Positions 21,801 to 31,074 of a stretch of DNA of 64,000 nt are shown one piece after another. This stretch comes from Aricia agestis. Its lineage: Eukaryota > Arthropoda > Insecta > Lepidoptera > Lycaenidae. How positions within the stretch are numbered: position 1 is the first letter of the stretch; every line of letters starts with the position of its first letter. The stretch is taken from the NCBI RefSeq assembly GCF_905147365.1, contig NC_056407.1, positions 19,451,980 through 19,515,979 of the forward strand. The letters are read 5' to 3'. A program made the translations under genes and the position numbers. Below the pieces are notes generated by a model. That model did not search any database, was not told the DNA's origin, and worked only from the letters and a program-made list of their open reading frames with translations.

Positions 21801-24456
21801 GTATAAAAGTTTTACTAAGGGTATCAAAGCTGCAGGTGCGTTGCCGGCCTATTTATAAAAATCGACCAAGTGAGAGTCGGACTCGCCCACGAAGGGTTTC
21901 GTACCGTTTTAGAGCGAAAGTAGGCAAAAAAATTGTGCTTTTTGTATGGAAGACATTTATTTATTTTTTATTTTTAGTATTAATAGTTGTTATAGCGGTA
22001 ACGGAAATACACAATTAGTGAAAATTTCAGAAGTCTAGCTATAGCGGTTCTTGAGATAAAGGCTGAAGACACACAGACAGACAGACAGACAGACAGATGG
22101 ACAGACAGACGGATAGACATCGAAATCTCAGTAATAGGGTCCCGTTTTTACTCTTTAGGTACGGAGCCCTAAAAAACTCACGCCTAATTATGAGTACAAC
22201 GCTTTTACCATTGCTTTAGTAATTCTCTAAATAGCTGGGAAACTATAACTACTACTAAGCTAAACTCTACATTTTCCAGGTCAAAACTTCTAAATCACCT
22301 TGTACTCCACTTTACGCAAACTTCAAGACTTCATTAACATCTCGATGAAGTCATAATTACAACGATTACATTTCATAATTAAAATTACATTTGTTTGCAA
22401 ATATTTTAAGTCGTATATGGTTTTATTATTTTAGCGACAATTGTATAACCGTTTGTGAAATAATTGATTACTTATTGTAAAACTTCATTGCATACTTGTA
22501 TTATAAATCATAATCATCGTGTGCCAGAATTTATTCACAATTTGCCTCTTAGTCGAAAGTGAAATGCAATTATCATTTTAACGTAATTCGCTAAATCATT
22601 CGCCACAACAGAAGAAAGCTAGTAAAGATATCGTGCGTCGCGGCCATTCAGTCGTGGCCAGGTCAAACTTTGATATCACAAAATAGTTCCAAGCTGTAGT
22701 ATAAACCTGACAAAAAAGTAAGCTTTATCAGAATGTTATTACTACACAGCAATGCATTTAAAATAAGACTAAGGGGTCGTTTCATCGCTTCCTGATAATA
22801 TGTGCCGGATAGGCTATCCACCACTTGTCTGTCAGATGGAGAAGGTATAGAGTATCTGTCAGAGCTCGTCTTTCAAAAGTCTGTTCTTTAGTCTGCTATC
22901 GGAATCGGACGTCAATCGGAATTTTAAAAATGCCTAAATGCCTAAAAGTGCCGTCTTGAGCTGTAGAAATTGAAAAAGAAACGTTGGCCTAGATTATGGG
23001 CACTGTTCTTATCATCGGTACGTCATAGTAGCTATAAAAAGTGGCACGCTCGTTTTCATACAAATGGAGTGACATGCGGTATCTATCTTGATCTATGTCT
23101 GTGTCCGGCTCTAATCAGGAAGTGGTGAAACAAGCCCTAAAGCTGATTTTAGTGTCGCGTTGATCGGGGCTGACACCGAAATGTATGAAATCAGCGCAGA
23201 CTGATAAACGTTATTCAAAAATACTTCCTTAACAAACATCTCTTGGAATCAGCGCTGGTGTGGTTAAAAAAAACCAGCCTTAAAATTACCATATTAACCT
23301 TAGGTGTTAGATAAGAACATGAAAATCATTAGCGATGCAGCAAATTCGGGTCACTTGGTCTAACTGTACGGTAGTTAAAAAGAAATGTCAGAAATTGTAG
23401 AACGGTATTACGTCCGACGATGCTCTATTTACAAGGCCTTTATTGTAGGTTGCCAATAAAAAGATGCCCGAATCGAGGCTGTTGGTATTTTGGAAGCACA
23501 ATGTGGTTTCTGTTGAGATTGGCCAACATTTTAAAATAAGAACACAGCCTGTGATTTTGTTTACATGTCTTTTGAAATATTATATTATGTCTACCAGAAT
23601 CTGATGGCAAAAAGTGAGAAAATAAATTGACTCTAGTCCGTGACTCTAGCAATACCGGGGTAATAGGAATTGATCCTTTTTTTCCTCTAGCGGCTTATTC
23701 TGTATGTGAAACATGCAAATATAAAAATTTATCCAATGATCAAGGATATTTTTTGAAAATCTGCCGTCAAAATTTGCCATCAGTTTCTGGTAGACTGTAG
23801 GGTAGACCTATAGTTTTGTCTACAAACAAACACTGTTGTCTACAACAGTGTTTGTTTGTTTGTGGGTTCATAGAGAGCTTTTCTACCCAACGCTTAGATT
23901 ACGTTTTAACTTTTATCTTTTTACAAGACGTGTAATATGTTCAGTAATAATAGTTGTAGAATAATAATTGAATACAGATATTACACTATTGACAAATACC
24001 GTTGTTTTAAATGCTACAGTTGCATATAATTTAATATGTACTATCAGAGAAGTTGATTCCTAGGCATATGGGGCACCAACGTAGTTTAGTCGCGTTACGT
24101 CAAACCCAGCCGACAGATCACAAATATCATTGAATTGACATGAGCCGACCAAATGACGTTGGTCTGTCAACTGCCCAGGAATCAATTTCCTCGATGGTAT
24201 ATTGTACAGATGTACATTTTCCATTCACGTTTCATTCATAAGGCGACTGTTTCGTTCATTCTAAGCCCCTAATTTCTTTGGTCTTAATAAGGAAACTGTG
24301 ACGTTCGCCGTTCGTTCGTTTCCTTATTATTGTTACTGATGTTTTTTATACAAAGTAAACTTACTCGTAATCTCTTCTCTTGGTCTCCGGTGTATATTCT
24401 GTGGTATGTATCTTGGGCTGCGCCGCGTAGGCGTTCGGCGGGTGCGAAGCTGTCAT
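9646..24456 (-). CDS. Acyl-CoA desaturase 1 (membrane fatty-acyl desaturase), complete, seven coding exons
   Basis: Coding exons on the minus strand are 24456-24365, 21070-20961, 19850-19688, 17340-17167, 16664-16479, 10437-10277 and 9863-9646. All introns are GT-AG, all joins are in phase, and the total is 1104 nt (367 aa plus TAA). The enzyme would put a double bond into acyl-CoA in the ER membrane, using cytochrome b5 and a di-iron centre. Histidine boxes are HRLWAH (84-89), HRVHH (121-125) and HNYHH (262-266). The extra ligand motif NSAAH is at 229-233. Four hydrophobic segments fall near 33-53, 62-83, 182-202 and 211-232. Length suits insect desaturases. Family members include housekeeping delta-9 and pheromone delta-11 enzymes; I cannot assign regiospecificity. 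A 5' UTR intron is likely, since an acceptor precedes the ATG by 14 nt. Confidence 0.93.
10277..10437 (-). CDS. Desaturase 1 coding exon 6 (histidine box 3)
   Basis: It encodes NIGPTENK...GEGWHNYHH...DVAAKYG, with the third histidine box. It has a TTACAG-type acceptor and a GT donor, and both codon phases match the neighbouring exons. Confidence 0.93.
10510..10913. repeat. Dispersed short repeat ending '...cgcgggtaacagctagta'
   Basis: This intronic segment carries two hallmarks of a lepidopteran dispersed repeat. One is 'ctctgaaacggctggaccg'; the other is the end 'gacgaagtcgcgggtaacag'. A reversed partial copy lies at 38594-38695. I cannot tell whether it is a LINE tail or a SINE. Confidence 0.5.
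11168..11610 (+). repeat. Dispersed repeat family A, near full-length copy
   Basis: It starts 'caagtgcgagtcggactcgc' and ends 'ggatacggaaccctaa'. It lies in desaturase 1 intron between exons 5 and 6 and is the best-delimited plus-strand copy of the family. Confidence 0.75.
11952..12378. mobile_element. Foldback repeat with (tctg)n arms, family B
   Basis: The left arm (ggttccgtagccgaatggc, then a tctg repeat) returns inverted at the right (acagacatgacgaatc, then gggttccgtttttgcc). The arms are about 170 bp and the centre is A/T-rich. It lies in a desaturase intron. Confidence 0.7.
12496..12913 (+). mobile_element. piggyBac-like MITE flanked by TTAA, copy 1
   Basis: TTAA is present at both boundaries (12496-12499 and 12910-12913), with inverted ends of the type ggccttccc...gggacggcc. 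Two related copies, at 13103-13500 and 18973-19424, also have TTAA at both ends. TTAA duplication is the hallmark of piggyBac transposition. There is no transposase inside. Confidence 0.72.
13103..13500 (+). mobile_element. piggyBac-like MITE flanked by TTAA, copy 2
   Basis: Same element and orientation as copy 1, only about 190 bp away. TTAA lies at 13103-13106 and 13497-13500. It shares the internal blocks 'acacacgccaatagatcgac' and 'gtcgtttgctc'. Confidence 0.72.
14744..15710. mobile_element. Nested inverted-repeat element (gttcgggccacac ends)
   Basis: The left end gttcgggccacacta matches the complement of the right end tagtgtggcccgaac. Both ends continue into related 'aacggcgttg' and 'cgcgataa' blocks of 100-150 bp. 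The middle (14905-15290) is unrelated AT-rich DNA with no transposase. Confidence 0.68.
15788..16073. mobile_element. Nested inverted-repeat element (gcgctttta...ggacgt ends)
   Basis: The left end gcgcttttataattttggac is matched by the inverted right end gtccagaatttaaaagcgc, with repeated 'cgtggacgt' motifs inside. It lies within the 13979-16341 element. Confidence 0.65.
16479..16664 (-). CDS. Desaturase 1 coding exon 5 (last two membrane segments)
   Basis: It encodes residues 180-242 and carries two hydrophobic segments and NSAAHIWG, whose Asn and His are di-iron ligands in known stearoyl-CoA desaturases. It is bounded by TTTCAG and GTGAGT, with phases matching exons 4 and 6. Confidence 0.93.
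16844..16978 (-). pseudogene. Third, highly decayed tandem copy of desaturase 1 exon 4
   Basis: Both ends match exon 4: the ...PIVV.SQKK end and the DANPHKVRRG start, giving recognisable but changed residues. The middle has diverged or been replaced, and there is no clean splice site. It is older than the copy at 17000-17160. Confidence 0.65.
17000..17160 (-). pseudogene. Second tandem copy of desaturase 1 exon 4, frameshifted and 5'-truncated
   Basis: This copy is more than 90% identical to exon 4 over its length. It keeps a usable-looking donor (GTAAGC, 16999-16994). It has lost the acceptor and the HRVHH part, starting at FSQTDADPHN. A one-base deletion (gagcac-tcc near 17070) breaks the frame. 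The distance between the 3' ends of the two copies is 167 bp. It could not give a working enzyme if spliced in. Confidence 0.82.
17167..17340 (-). CDS. Desaturase 1 coding exon 4 (rest of histidine box 2, TDADPHNARRG)
   Basis: It completes the split Arg of HRVHH and encodes the conserved SETDADPHNARRGFFFAH loop through ...PIVMFQKK. It is bounded by TTTTCAG and GTGAGT. Two decayed copies follow it in the direction of transcription. Confidence 0.93.
17525..17650. repeat. AT-rich palindrome
   Basis: An (aat)n/(att)n hairpin, 'gttacaacaataat' against 'attattgttgtaac', is followed by a second small hairpin around 'aatgattaatcatt'. Confidence 0.6.
17710..18215. mobile_element. TA-flanked inverted-repeat element, about 506 bp
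   Basis: The left end gactacaaccca and the right end (complement) match and are flanked by TA. The arms share 'gggtcatatgaaccacc'. No transposase is present, and the element lies in desaturase 1 intron 3. Confidence 0.62.
18415..18630 (+). repeat. Dispersed repeat ending 'gaagccgtgggcaaaagctagta'-like sequence
   Basis: It contains 'cccaaaccactggaccgatc' and ends 'cgagcgaagccgtgggcaaa' then 'agctagta'. This is the usual 3' end of a short repeat group common in moths. No coding sequence is present. Confidence 0.5.
18973..19424 (-). mobile_element. piggyBac-like MITE flanked by TTAA, copy 3 (inverted)
   Basis: Reverse-orientation copy of the 12496 element, with TTAA at 18973-18976 and 19421-19424. 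It holds an extra 46-bp perfect palindrome near 19210-19256, absent from the other copies. Confidence 0.7.
19688..19850 (-). CDS. Desaturase 1 coding exon 3 (histidine box 1, start of box 2)
   Basis: It encodes AGMGVTAGAHRLWAHRAYK through YEWVRDH and ends in a split Arg codon. It is bounded by TTCCCAG and GTGAGAT. Confidence 0.93.
19935..20245. repeat. Inverted-repeat segment in desaturase 1 intron 2
   Basis: 'aaggctttaaatgaacgtgg' at 20046 is matched inverted near 20128, and 'ttaactttaacc' motifs occur on both sides. This is probably a small foldback element; the outer limits are uncertain. Confidence 0.45.
20755..20938 (-). repeat. Dispersed repeat ('gcccgcaactccgttgcgcc' end)
   Basis: Reverse copy of the short repeat best seen at 46876-47095, which begins 'ccatactaatattataaa' and ends 'caacggagttgcgggcgtca'. 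Confidence 0.6.
20961..21070 (-). CDS. Desaturase 1 coding exon 2 (first membrane segments)
   Basis: It encodes WQIVWRNVLAFVYLHIAGVY and onward, ending in ...VIF with one base of a Thr codon. The acceptor is TTTCTAG and the donor GTAAGT. Confidence 0.92.
21866..22172 (+). repeat. Dispersed repeat family A copy
   Basis: It begins 'ccaagtgagagtcggactcg' and ends 'ggtacggagccctaa', with a (cagacaga)n stretch. It lies in desaturase 1 intron 1. Confidence 0.7.
22778..23145. mobile_element. Short inverted-repeat element, family F copy
   Basis: The ends 'gtttcatcgcttcctgataa' and 'aatcaggaagtggtgaaac' are inverted repeats shared with the 6949 element. Between them lies sequence not found in the other copies. 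Confidence 0.5.
24044..24197. mobile_element. Family E MITE, about 154 bp, TA-flanked
   Basis: The ends 'tcagagaagttgattcct' and 'aggaatcaatttcctcgatgg' are inverted repeats between TA dinucleotides. Shared internal blocks 'cgtcaaacccagccgacaga' and 'ccaaatgacgttggtctgtc' identify copies at 35024, 45061, 53706 and 54123. Confidence 0.7.
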
Positions 24457-24470
24457 ACTGTCCGCTTATT
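24365..24470 (-). CDS. Desaturase 1 exon with start codon (coding 24456-24365)
   Basis: The ATG at 24456 opens a 30-residue hydrophilic N-terminus (MTASHPPNAYAAQPK...). An upstream TTTCAG at 24473-24471 suggests that this exon follows a 5' UTR intron. The donor is GTAAGT. The start is the only in-frame ATG in the exon. Confidence 0.85.
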
Positions 24471-24517
24471 CTGAAACAAAATAATACATTGTGACTCAAA
24501 ATGATATACGAATAAAA

Positions 24518-24600
24518 TCGGCCAAGTGCGAGTCAAACTCGCGCACGAAGGGTTCCGTGCCGTTATAGAGCGAAAATAGGCAAAAAAATGTGTTTTGTGT
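24518..24600 (+). repeat. Dispersed repeat family A, left-end fragment
   Basis: It has 'ggccaagtgcgagtcaaac' to 'gttatagagcgaaaatagg', then the match is lost. It is just upstream of the desaturase 1 coding start. Confidence 0.6.
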
Positions 24601-25535
24601 TTTTAAATATTTATTTAAGGCATGTATTTAAATCAATATCTGTATATTCTCTTTTCTCGATCAAAATATTTGAAAGTTTCACCAAAAATACTGACTTGCA
24701 CACTAATTAGTAATTATGCACCCTAAATAATGCGAATTCAGCATACTATTTAAAGTTATTTGCATAACTGTTTTACTGAACGAATAACTATTATTAAAAT
24801 AGTATATCTAATAATTCCTTACTTCAACAAACATACAACTTTTTAAAGGAAAACCATCACCTAAATTACTTTTAGGAACATCATTTATTCTAAATAAAAC
24901 CCAATTTAATCTGTTATGTTCATATAATAATTATGAACACATAAAAATCATCAAGTGCTAACTTAACATGGACTAAAGTTTGGCACAGTGAATGGTAACT
25001 CAGTTTATAAACAATAATAATAAACAATCGGCAAAGAGCGAGTCGGAGTGAGTCGACGGAGCCCCGCTACGCGGGGCTCCTACTTCTGGGTGGTTCACAA
25101 AAAATAACCACGATGGCTAAGGCGGCCATCTAACCTAACCCAATCAAGTCGTATTGGACGAACATTGCTATTAATTATTTAAGAATCATTAATAAATTTA
25201 TTAACCCATACAATTACAATAAAGTAGTAAATTTTGATAATTTTTCTCAATTTTTATCAAGAAACCTTGAATTATATAATTTTGGAATGATAAAATCTTT
25301 CACCATATCTCATCATAAAGTTGCACGATTTGTCCATTTGTAGACTTGTTTTGATAATAGAAATTGATTTTATTGTGGTGCACCTTTCGATATTGTTTTT
25401 AGAAATTCCGTTGTAAGATTGTCCAATTTAGAGTGCAAGTTAGTATTTTGATGTGCATTTAATAATATCCCTTTATTTAATTTGAATTTCATTATTAATA
25501 ATTAAAGCGCAAATATAATCAAAGAGTTTGTGAAA
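24601..25535. other. AT-rich DNA upstream of desaturase 1
   Basis: No gene is seen. A GC-rich patch at 25035-25145 contains 'gagccccgctacgcggggctc', a perfect hairpin. Promoter elements and 5' UTR exons of desaturase 1 may lie here but cannot be recognised. Confidence 0.4.
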
Positions 25536-25539
25536 GTTC

Positions 25540-25832
25540 CAAGTGCCTAGCTATTGTCATTATTGATTACGAGCAAGAAAAGGCCAAAAAATCACGTTTC
25601 TTGTATACCCCCTTTAATATTAACTTTATTTTGTTATTTAGTATTTCTTGTTATCGCGGCATTAGATATAATATACAATCAGTAAAAATTTCAGAAGTCT
25701 AGCTATAGTGGTTCTTGATATACAGCCTGGAGATAGACATACAGACGGACAGACAACGAAGTCTTAGTAATTTCCCCGATTTATACTATAATAGGTCCCG
25801 TTTCTGCCCTTCGGGTACGGAATCCTAAAAAT
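25540..25832 (+). repeat. Dispersed repeat family A copy lacking its left end
   Basis: It runs from 'ccaagtgcctagctattgtc' to 'cttcgggtacggaatcctaa' and shares the 'agctatagtggttcttga' core. Confidence 0.65.
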
Positions 25833-26261
25833 GTCAAGAGAACTCTAACAAAATCCAATTTGTTTATATTATGTATTTTTACCTTAATATTAGGTATAGA
25901 CTATATAATATAGTGTTGTGTAATAATAATTCCTTTTGCTGGTTACTTTTAAGCAATATTCATTACAGAAACTATAATATATGACCGCAGTGGACATAAA
26001 AAGCCCCAAGATTTCGGAGGATCACTTTTTGATTCGACTAAGAGCATGTGACTCCCATCGCTATATCTTATCGGAGGGCGAACAAATCAACTCGAACCAC
26101 CTTTGACCTCATTTTGATTAAACATCATTATCAAGCTAATTCTATCGTGTCTTTATAGAAGGTGCTAAATAGAAATAACTCTTTGCAAATTATAGTTATT
26201 AGTGACATATTTACCTCGAAAAGCTCTTGCAGATATGACAATATTCCAACATCTGTTCATC

Positions 26262-26627
26262 CAGCCAGGGAGAGCCATGCTTCGGCACGAATGGGCCGGC
26301 TCTACCGGAGAAATACCGTGGTATTTCGCCGGTTTTCTGTGAGAACGTGTTCTCACAGAAAACCGGCGTGAACAGCGCTTGCGCTGTGTTTCGCCGAGTG
26401 AGTCTACCGGAGGCCCAATTCCCTTCCATAGGGAAGGGAATTGGGCCTCCGGTAGGGATGGGGAGGGAAGGGAAAGTGGAGGATAGCCTCCACTTTCCCT
26501 TCCCTCCCCATCCCTACCCTCCCCAGCTATTACCCTATTCCCTCTTAAAACGCCGGCAACGCACCTGCAGCTCTTCTGATGCTGCGAGTGTCCATGGGCG
26601 ATGGAAGTTGCTTTCCATCAGGTGACC
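26262..26627 (-). repeat. Dispersed repeat family G, copy hit by the BEL/Pao insertion
   Basis: It matches in reverse the copy at 50240-50573. Shared blocks are 'gagccatgcttcggcacgaa', 'cagcgcttgcgctgt', 'ttgggcctccggta' and 'ccatcaggtgacc'. The GA-rich middle forms two hairpins here (26414-26450 and 26453-26520). The repeat stops exactly at the retroelement LTR. Confidence 0.72.
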
Positions 26628-26950
26628 TGTAGGGGCGAGGACCCCTACACTACGACGATGGGCAGAAAGGAAACTGGGGTTACCTGGTGGCTGAGACAGC
26701 TGGGCAGATGGGCTGATAGGGCTGATATGCTGATGCTCGTAGTCACACGACACTGTCACCTTCTATTTCACTGAGCCGAGGATTTATCGCGAATCACGGG
26801 AACGGCTAGCCGATATTTTTCGTATGTAACGATCGCGCGCCGGTAATGGACTGTGTCGAACTTGCGTCAAACGTATGACAGCTGACAGCGCAGACTCATG
26901 CGCAGTGTTGCCAACTGCCACATTCGTCGCGCTAAAGTTTGGCGCGAACA
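26628..26950 (-). repeat. 3' LTR of the full-length BEL/Pao element
   Basis: 323 bp, with TGT...ACA ends on either strand and appearing identical to 33487-33809. The Pol frame ends inside it, at 26932. Confidence 0.93.
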
Positions 26951-29900
26951 TCCTGGGGGGGCCCGGCAATGGGCGTGAGCTGATCCCCATCTTGAGCTGA
27001 ATCCAGTGGGAGCCGGGCAATCTTGCCGACAGGTCTCCGCAGCTGGCCTTGTGAGGTGGCCAAGTCCACAACTCTGATGACTCCATCCTTCCCAGGTAGT
27101 AGGCGTGTGATTCTTCCCATCTTCCATTGGAGCGGAGGCAGATTGTCTTCTTTGAGCAGAACCAGTTCCCCAATTTTGGGTGGAGAGGAAGAGGAAAGCC
27201 ATTTGGAGCGGATTTGAAGGGTATGGAGGTAGGACTTGGTCCAGAGAGCCCAAAAACGCTGAGAGAGAGATTGAATGAGCTGAAAGCGCTTAAGGGGGGA
27301 GATGACTCTGTCATCTATTGTGTGCTCGGGAAGAGCTGTGAGCGGACGGCCTATGAGGAAATGGCCGGCTGTGAGGGGCTGATAGTCCGTAGGATCGGAC
27401 GATAGTGGGCTGATAGGCCGAGAATTTAATACGGCCTCAATTCTAGCGAGCAGAGTTGAGAATTCCTCAAATGTGAGGCGTTGTTCACCGATTACACGGT
27501 AGAGGAGTTGCTTTGTTGATTTGACATTAATCTCGTGGATGCCTCCCATCCACGGGGCCTTGGGCGGATTAAGTAACCAAGTTATATTTTGAGCTGAGAG
27601 TTTATGGGAAATAGCGTCATTATTGTCATTGAGAAATTGTTGAACTTCTAGGAGCTGATTCCTAGCACCTACATAGTTTGTGCCGCAATCGGAACGTATT
27701 AAAACGGGAACACCGCGACGTGAGCAAAATCTTTGTAACGTGGCAATAAATGCATCTGTAGAAAGTGCGGATACGGGTTCCAAGTGAACCGCCTTTGTAG
27801 TGAGACAAACGAATATACAAAAGTAACCTTTTATTAACTTAGCATTTCGTAGTTGACTCGATTTAAGTAAAAATGGGCCGGCAAAATCTGTAGACACGTG
27901 ACTAAATACGGGCTGAGGTATAACTCTGTCGGCTGGAAGGTCAGCCATGACAGGCATTTCGGGCTGAGCGCGGCAACGGAAACATCTTATACATTTATAC
28001 GTTTTATGTCGAATGATGCGGCGTGCTGATAATATCCAGAATTGTTGACGTAATATAGCGTGTAATGTATCGGTGCCAGGGTGGCAATGAATACGATGAT
28101 AGTGATCGATGATAAGGTCTGTGAGAGGACTAGAACTAGGCAGTATGAATGGATGCTGTGCATCGTATGTGAGTTCCGAGCGAGTGAGTCTACCACCTAC
28201 TCGAAGGAGACCGTCCTGCATAAAAGGTGATAATCGTTGTAACCTAACTGTGCAGAGTTTGTTAATTTGCAGGCGGTGAATGTCTTCTGCGAATGAGTTC
28301 TGTTGAACAGAGCGGATCCAGAAGAGCAGAGCTTGTCTACGTTCATTTACAGTTAGCGGACCTAGTTCTCGTGAGTGTGTAGGTAATTTACAGTTAGAAA
28401 TAAATCGTCGCATGTACGCTGTGACGCCGATAAGTTTATCTAATGAGCTGAATCGTGTAAGAAGATCACTATCTATACCGGGGATTGTGAAATGACATGG
28501 AACTTGTTTAGGTTTGAGTCCAGGTAATTCCTGTCGAGTGTGAGCTGAAAGCATCTTGGGCCAGGTATCCTCTGGCAGTTTGAGCCAAGGAGGAGACCAC
28601 CATAAGCTATGCGAAAGAAGAGAATGTGCTGAGATTCCTCTGCTGGCACAATCAGCAGAGTTTAAGTGTGTAGGTACATGACGCCAGATGAGTGAGAGAG
28701 AGTTATTAGTAATTTTGGTTACTCTGTTAGCTTCAAATGTTTGTAAACGATGAGTAGGAGTTTTAATCCACGCCAGTACAATGGTGCTGTCTGACCAACA
28801 GACGTGTTGAGATATTGTTAGATGAGCGGAGAGATGTTGAGAGACACGAGACATGAGTTGAGATAAAAGTGTAGCCGCGGATAATTCTAATTTTGGAATT
28901 GTGAGTTTATTTTTAATAGGGGCTACCTTAGATTTAGCAATTATGAGTTGAACGTTAGCCGATCCGTCGTGATTTAATTCGTGTAAATATACGACTGCAG
29001 CAAAACCATTTTCTGAGGCGTCTGCGAAACCGTGAAGTGAGTATGTAGAAGTTAATTTGTGCGGAGCTACGTGTCTGGGAAAATGTATGTTTGAGATGTG
29101 CGGAAGATCATGAGAAATGCGCTGCCAGTCTTGTGTAATGTTATCTGGAGTGGGGTCATCCCAATCCAATTTGAGCAACCACAATTTTTGTAGAAGTAAC
29201 TTCGCGCGGAATATGACAGGAGTGATCCAACCGTTTGGATCATAAAGAGAAGCTACAGTGCTGAGTATGGATCGTTTCGTTATGTGAGGAATTGGCGGTA
29301 GTGAGATGTGATATGTAAATTCATCAGACTGCGGAATCCATCTAATACCTAAGACCTTAACAGAGGGAGAATCTGAGCTGATGTCAAAGTCCTTAGGCAT
29401 TTCGCATTGATCATCTGGGAAACGTTGTAAGAGTTGAGGAGTGTTAGATTTCCATTTACTAAGCTGAAAACCACCAAGCGATAATAAATTAATGAGTTGA
29501 GTTTGAAGAGCTGAAGCTTCTTCTATGGAGTCATGACCACAGAGAATGTCATCTACGAATATGGAGTTACGTAATACATGAGCAGCTTGGGGATAGCGAT
29601 GACCTTCATCATCAGCTAGTTGTAATAATGTGCGGATAGCATGATAAGGACTTGAACGTAATCCGTATGTAACAGTGTTGAGCGCATATGTGAGTAAAGG
29701 TCGATCAGGAGACGATCTCCAGAGTATGAGCTGATAATGACGTTGATCTGGATTGATAATAATATTTCTAAACATCATTTTTATATCTGTGGTAAAGACT
29801 ACACGATGTGTCCTGAATGTCAGAATTATATCGACAATATCACGCTGAAGGGCGGGGCCTGTATGTAGGCAATCATTAAGGCTGACACCATTGGATGACT

Positions 29901-31074
29901 TACAACTGCCATCGAATACTGTGCGGAGTTTATCAGTACCTGATTTAAATATACCATGATGAGGAATATAATAATGAGGTTTATGGGTAAAAGTAGAAGG
30001 ATGACAAGGTGTCATGTGGCCTAAGTTTATGTATTCGTTCATAAATTCTATGTATTTTGAGCGGAATGAATGGTCGGATTGTAATCGCTTTTCTAAGTTA
30101 AGAAATCTACGGAGAGCAATAGCATGTGTACTACCTAATTGCGGAGCATTCGATAAAAATGGAAGAGTTACGATATAACGTCCCGATCGGTTACGAGTAG
30201 TAGTTGAGCGGAATAAGTCTTCACATTGTTCATGTAATGGGTTTGAGTGAGTTGGACGCGGCTGGGGTTCTTCTGACTCCCAGAATCGTTCTAGACTTTT
30301 ATTTATATCTTGATGAGAATGAAAATGAACAAAATGAGCGGATTGAGCGGAATGAGTCAAATGAGCGATATGAGCGGAGTTAACTTGAACTACTGAATTA
30401 TCATATAATTGTTTAATGGGACCTATGAGTGCAAAATCAAAAATCGTGCCGAAGGCTATGGGCTTCCCCGGGCCCAAAGTCACCTTAGTACCATCTAACA
30501 CATGGCCCAAAACATCTGAGCCTAAAATGAGATCGATGGGCGCAGGAGTATGATAATTGTTATCCGCTAACGGAATAAGCTGACTTTCCGAGTCATGTAC
30601 TACATCGGGAATTTTTTGCATAGGTAGGTAACCTGTGACATCCTTCAAAATATGAGCGAAAGTTGTGATAGAAGGCGTGTCACTACGTGTGGGCCGAAAA
30701 GTAATCGAAACATGACCTTTAGAATTTTGTATGTGCTGATCTCCAACGCCTGTAATTTTTAATGAGCAATGTTTCGGTTGTAAATTAAGTGTTTTTACTA
30801 AGCGTTGAGTAATTAAAGTAATCATACTACCACAATCAAGTAATGCGCGTGCTTTATGATAGTTACCATATTTATCTGAAATTTTCAAAACAACTGTAGG
30901 TAATAATATGGGAGTTTGTAATGAGTTATTATTATGCTGAGTAGTATTTACTTGAGCGGAATCATTATGAGCTGAATTATGAGCTGAGTTATGAGCGGAT
31001 TTATGATGAGAAAAATTATTATTTAAATTATTGGGCTGATTTTCTAACTCTGAATGCTCCGTGATGGTAGGTAG
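26932..31074 (-). CDS. BEL/Pao Pol: protease, reverse transcriptase, RNase H, integrase
   Basis: The frame is open from the codon after the Gag UGA (31074) to a stop inside the 3' LTR. It has no good ATG near its start; the first protease residues follow a TTG at 30888. Counting from that TTG, the protease motif is LLDCGS near residue 16. RT has TTDIKMMFRN and catalytic FVDD at about 443. RNase H has HGFADAS near 617. Integrase has an HHCC zinc finger at about 927-973 and D, D, E residues near 998, 1063 and 1113. A C-terminal domain (WKMGRITRLLPGKDG) follows. All catalytic motifs are present, so the element may be active. The first 62 codons form a Ser-Ala-His/Asn-rich linker. Confidence 0.93.
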   Translation of the reverse strand, partial: LPTITEHSELENQPNNLNNNFSHHKSAHNSAHNSAHNDSAQVNTTQHNNNSLQTPILLPTVVLKISDKYGNYHKARALLDCGSMITLITQRLVKTLNLQPKHCSLKITGVGDQHIQNSKGHVSITFRPTRSDTPSITTFAHILKDVTGYLPMQKIPDVVHDSESQLIPLADNNYHTPAPIDLILGSDVLGHVLDGTKVTLGPGKPIAFGTIFDFALIGPIKQLYDNSVVQVNSAHIAHLTHSAQSAHFVHFHSHQDINKSLERFWESEEPQPRPTHSNPLHEQCEDLFRSTTTRNRSGRYIVTLPFLSNAPQLGSTHAIALRRFLNLEKRLQSDHSFRSKYIEFMNEYINLGHMTPCHPSTFTHKPHYYIPHHGIFKSGTDKLRTVFDGSCKSSNGVSLNDCLHTGPALQRDIVDIILTFRTHRVVFTTDIKMMFRNIIINPDQRHYQLILWRSSPDRPLLTYALNTVTYGLRSSPYHAIRTLLQLADDEGHRYPQAAHVLRNSIFVDDILCGHDSIEEASALQTQLINLLSLGGFQLSKWKSNTPQLLQRFPDDQCEMPKDFDISSDSPSVKVLGIRWIPQSDEFTYHISLPPIPHITKRSILSTVASLYDPNGWITPVIFRAKLLLQKLWLLKLDWDDPTPDNITQDWQRISHDLPHISNIHFPRHVAPHKLTSTYSLHGFADASENGFAAVVYLHELNHDGSANVQLIIAKSKVAPIKNKLTIPKLELSAATLLSQLMSRVSQHLSAHLTISQHVCWSDSTIVLAWIKTPTHRLQTFEANRVTKITNNSLSLIWRHVPTHLNSADCASRGISAHSLLSHSLWWSPPWLKLPEDTWPKMLSAHTRQELPGLKPKQVPCHFTIPGIDSDLLTRFSSLDKLIGVTAYMRRFISNCKLPTHSRELGPLTVNERRQALLFWIRSVQQNSFAEDIHRLQINKLCTVRLQRLSPFMQDGLLRVGGRLTRSELTYDAQHPFILPSSSPLTDLIIDHYHRIHCHPGTDTLHAILRQQFWILSARRIIRHKTYKCIRCFRCRAQPEMPVMADLPADRVIPQPVFSHVSTDFAGPFLLKSSQLRNAKLIKGYFCIFVCLTTKAVHLEPVSALSTDAFIATLQRFCSRRGVPVLIRSDCGTNYVGARNQLLEVQQFLNDNNDAISHKLSAQNITWLLNPPKAPWMGGIHEINVKSTKQLLYRVIGEQRLTFEEFSTLLARIEAVLNSRPISPLSSDPTDYQPLTAGHFLIGRPLTALPEHTIDDRVISPLKRFQLIQSLSQRFWALWTKSYLHTLQIRSKWLSSSSPPKIGELVLLKEDNLPPLQWKMGRITRLLPGKDGVIRVVDLATSQGQLRRPVGKIARLPLDSAQDGDQLTPIAGPPQDVRAKL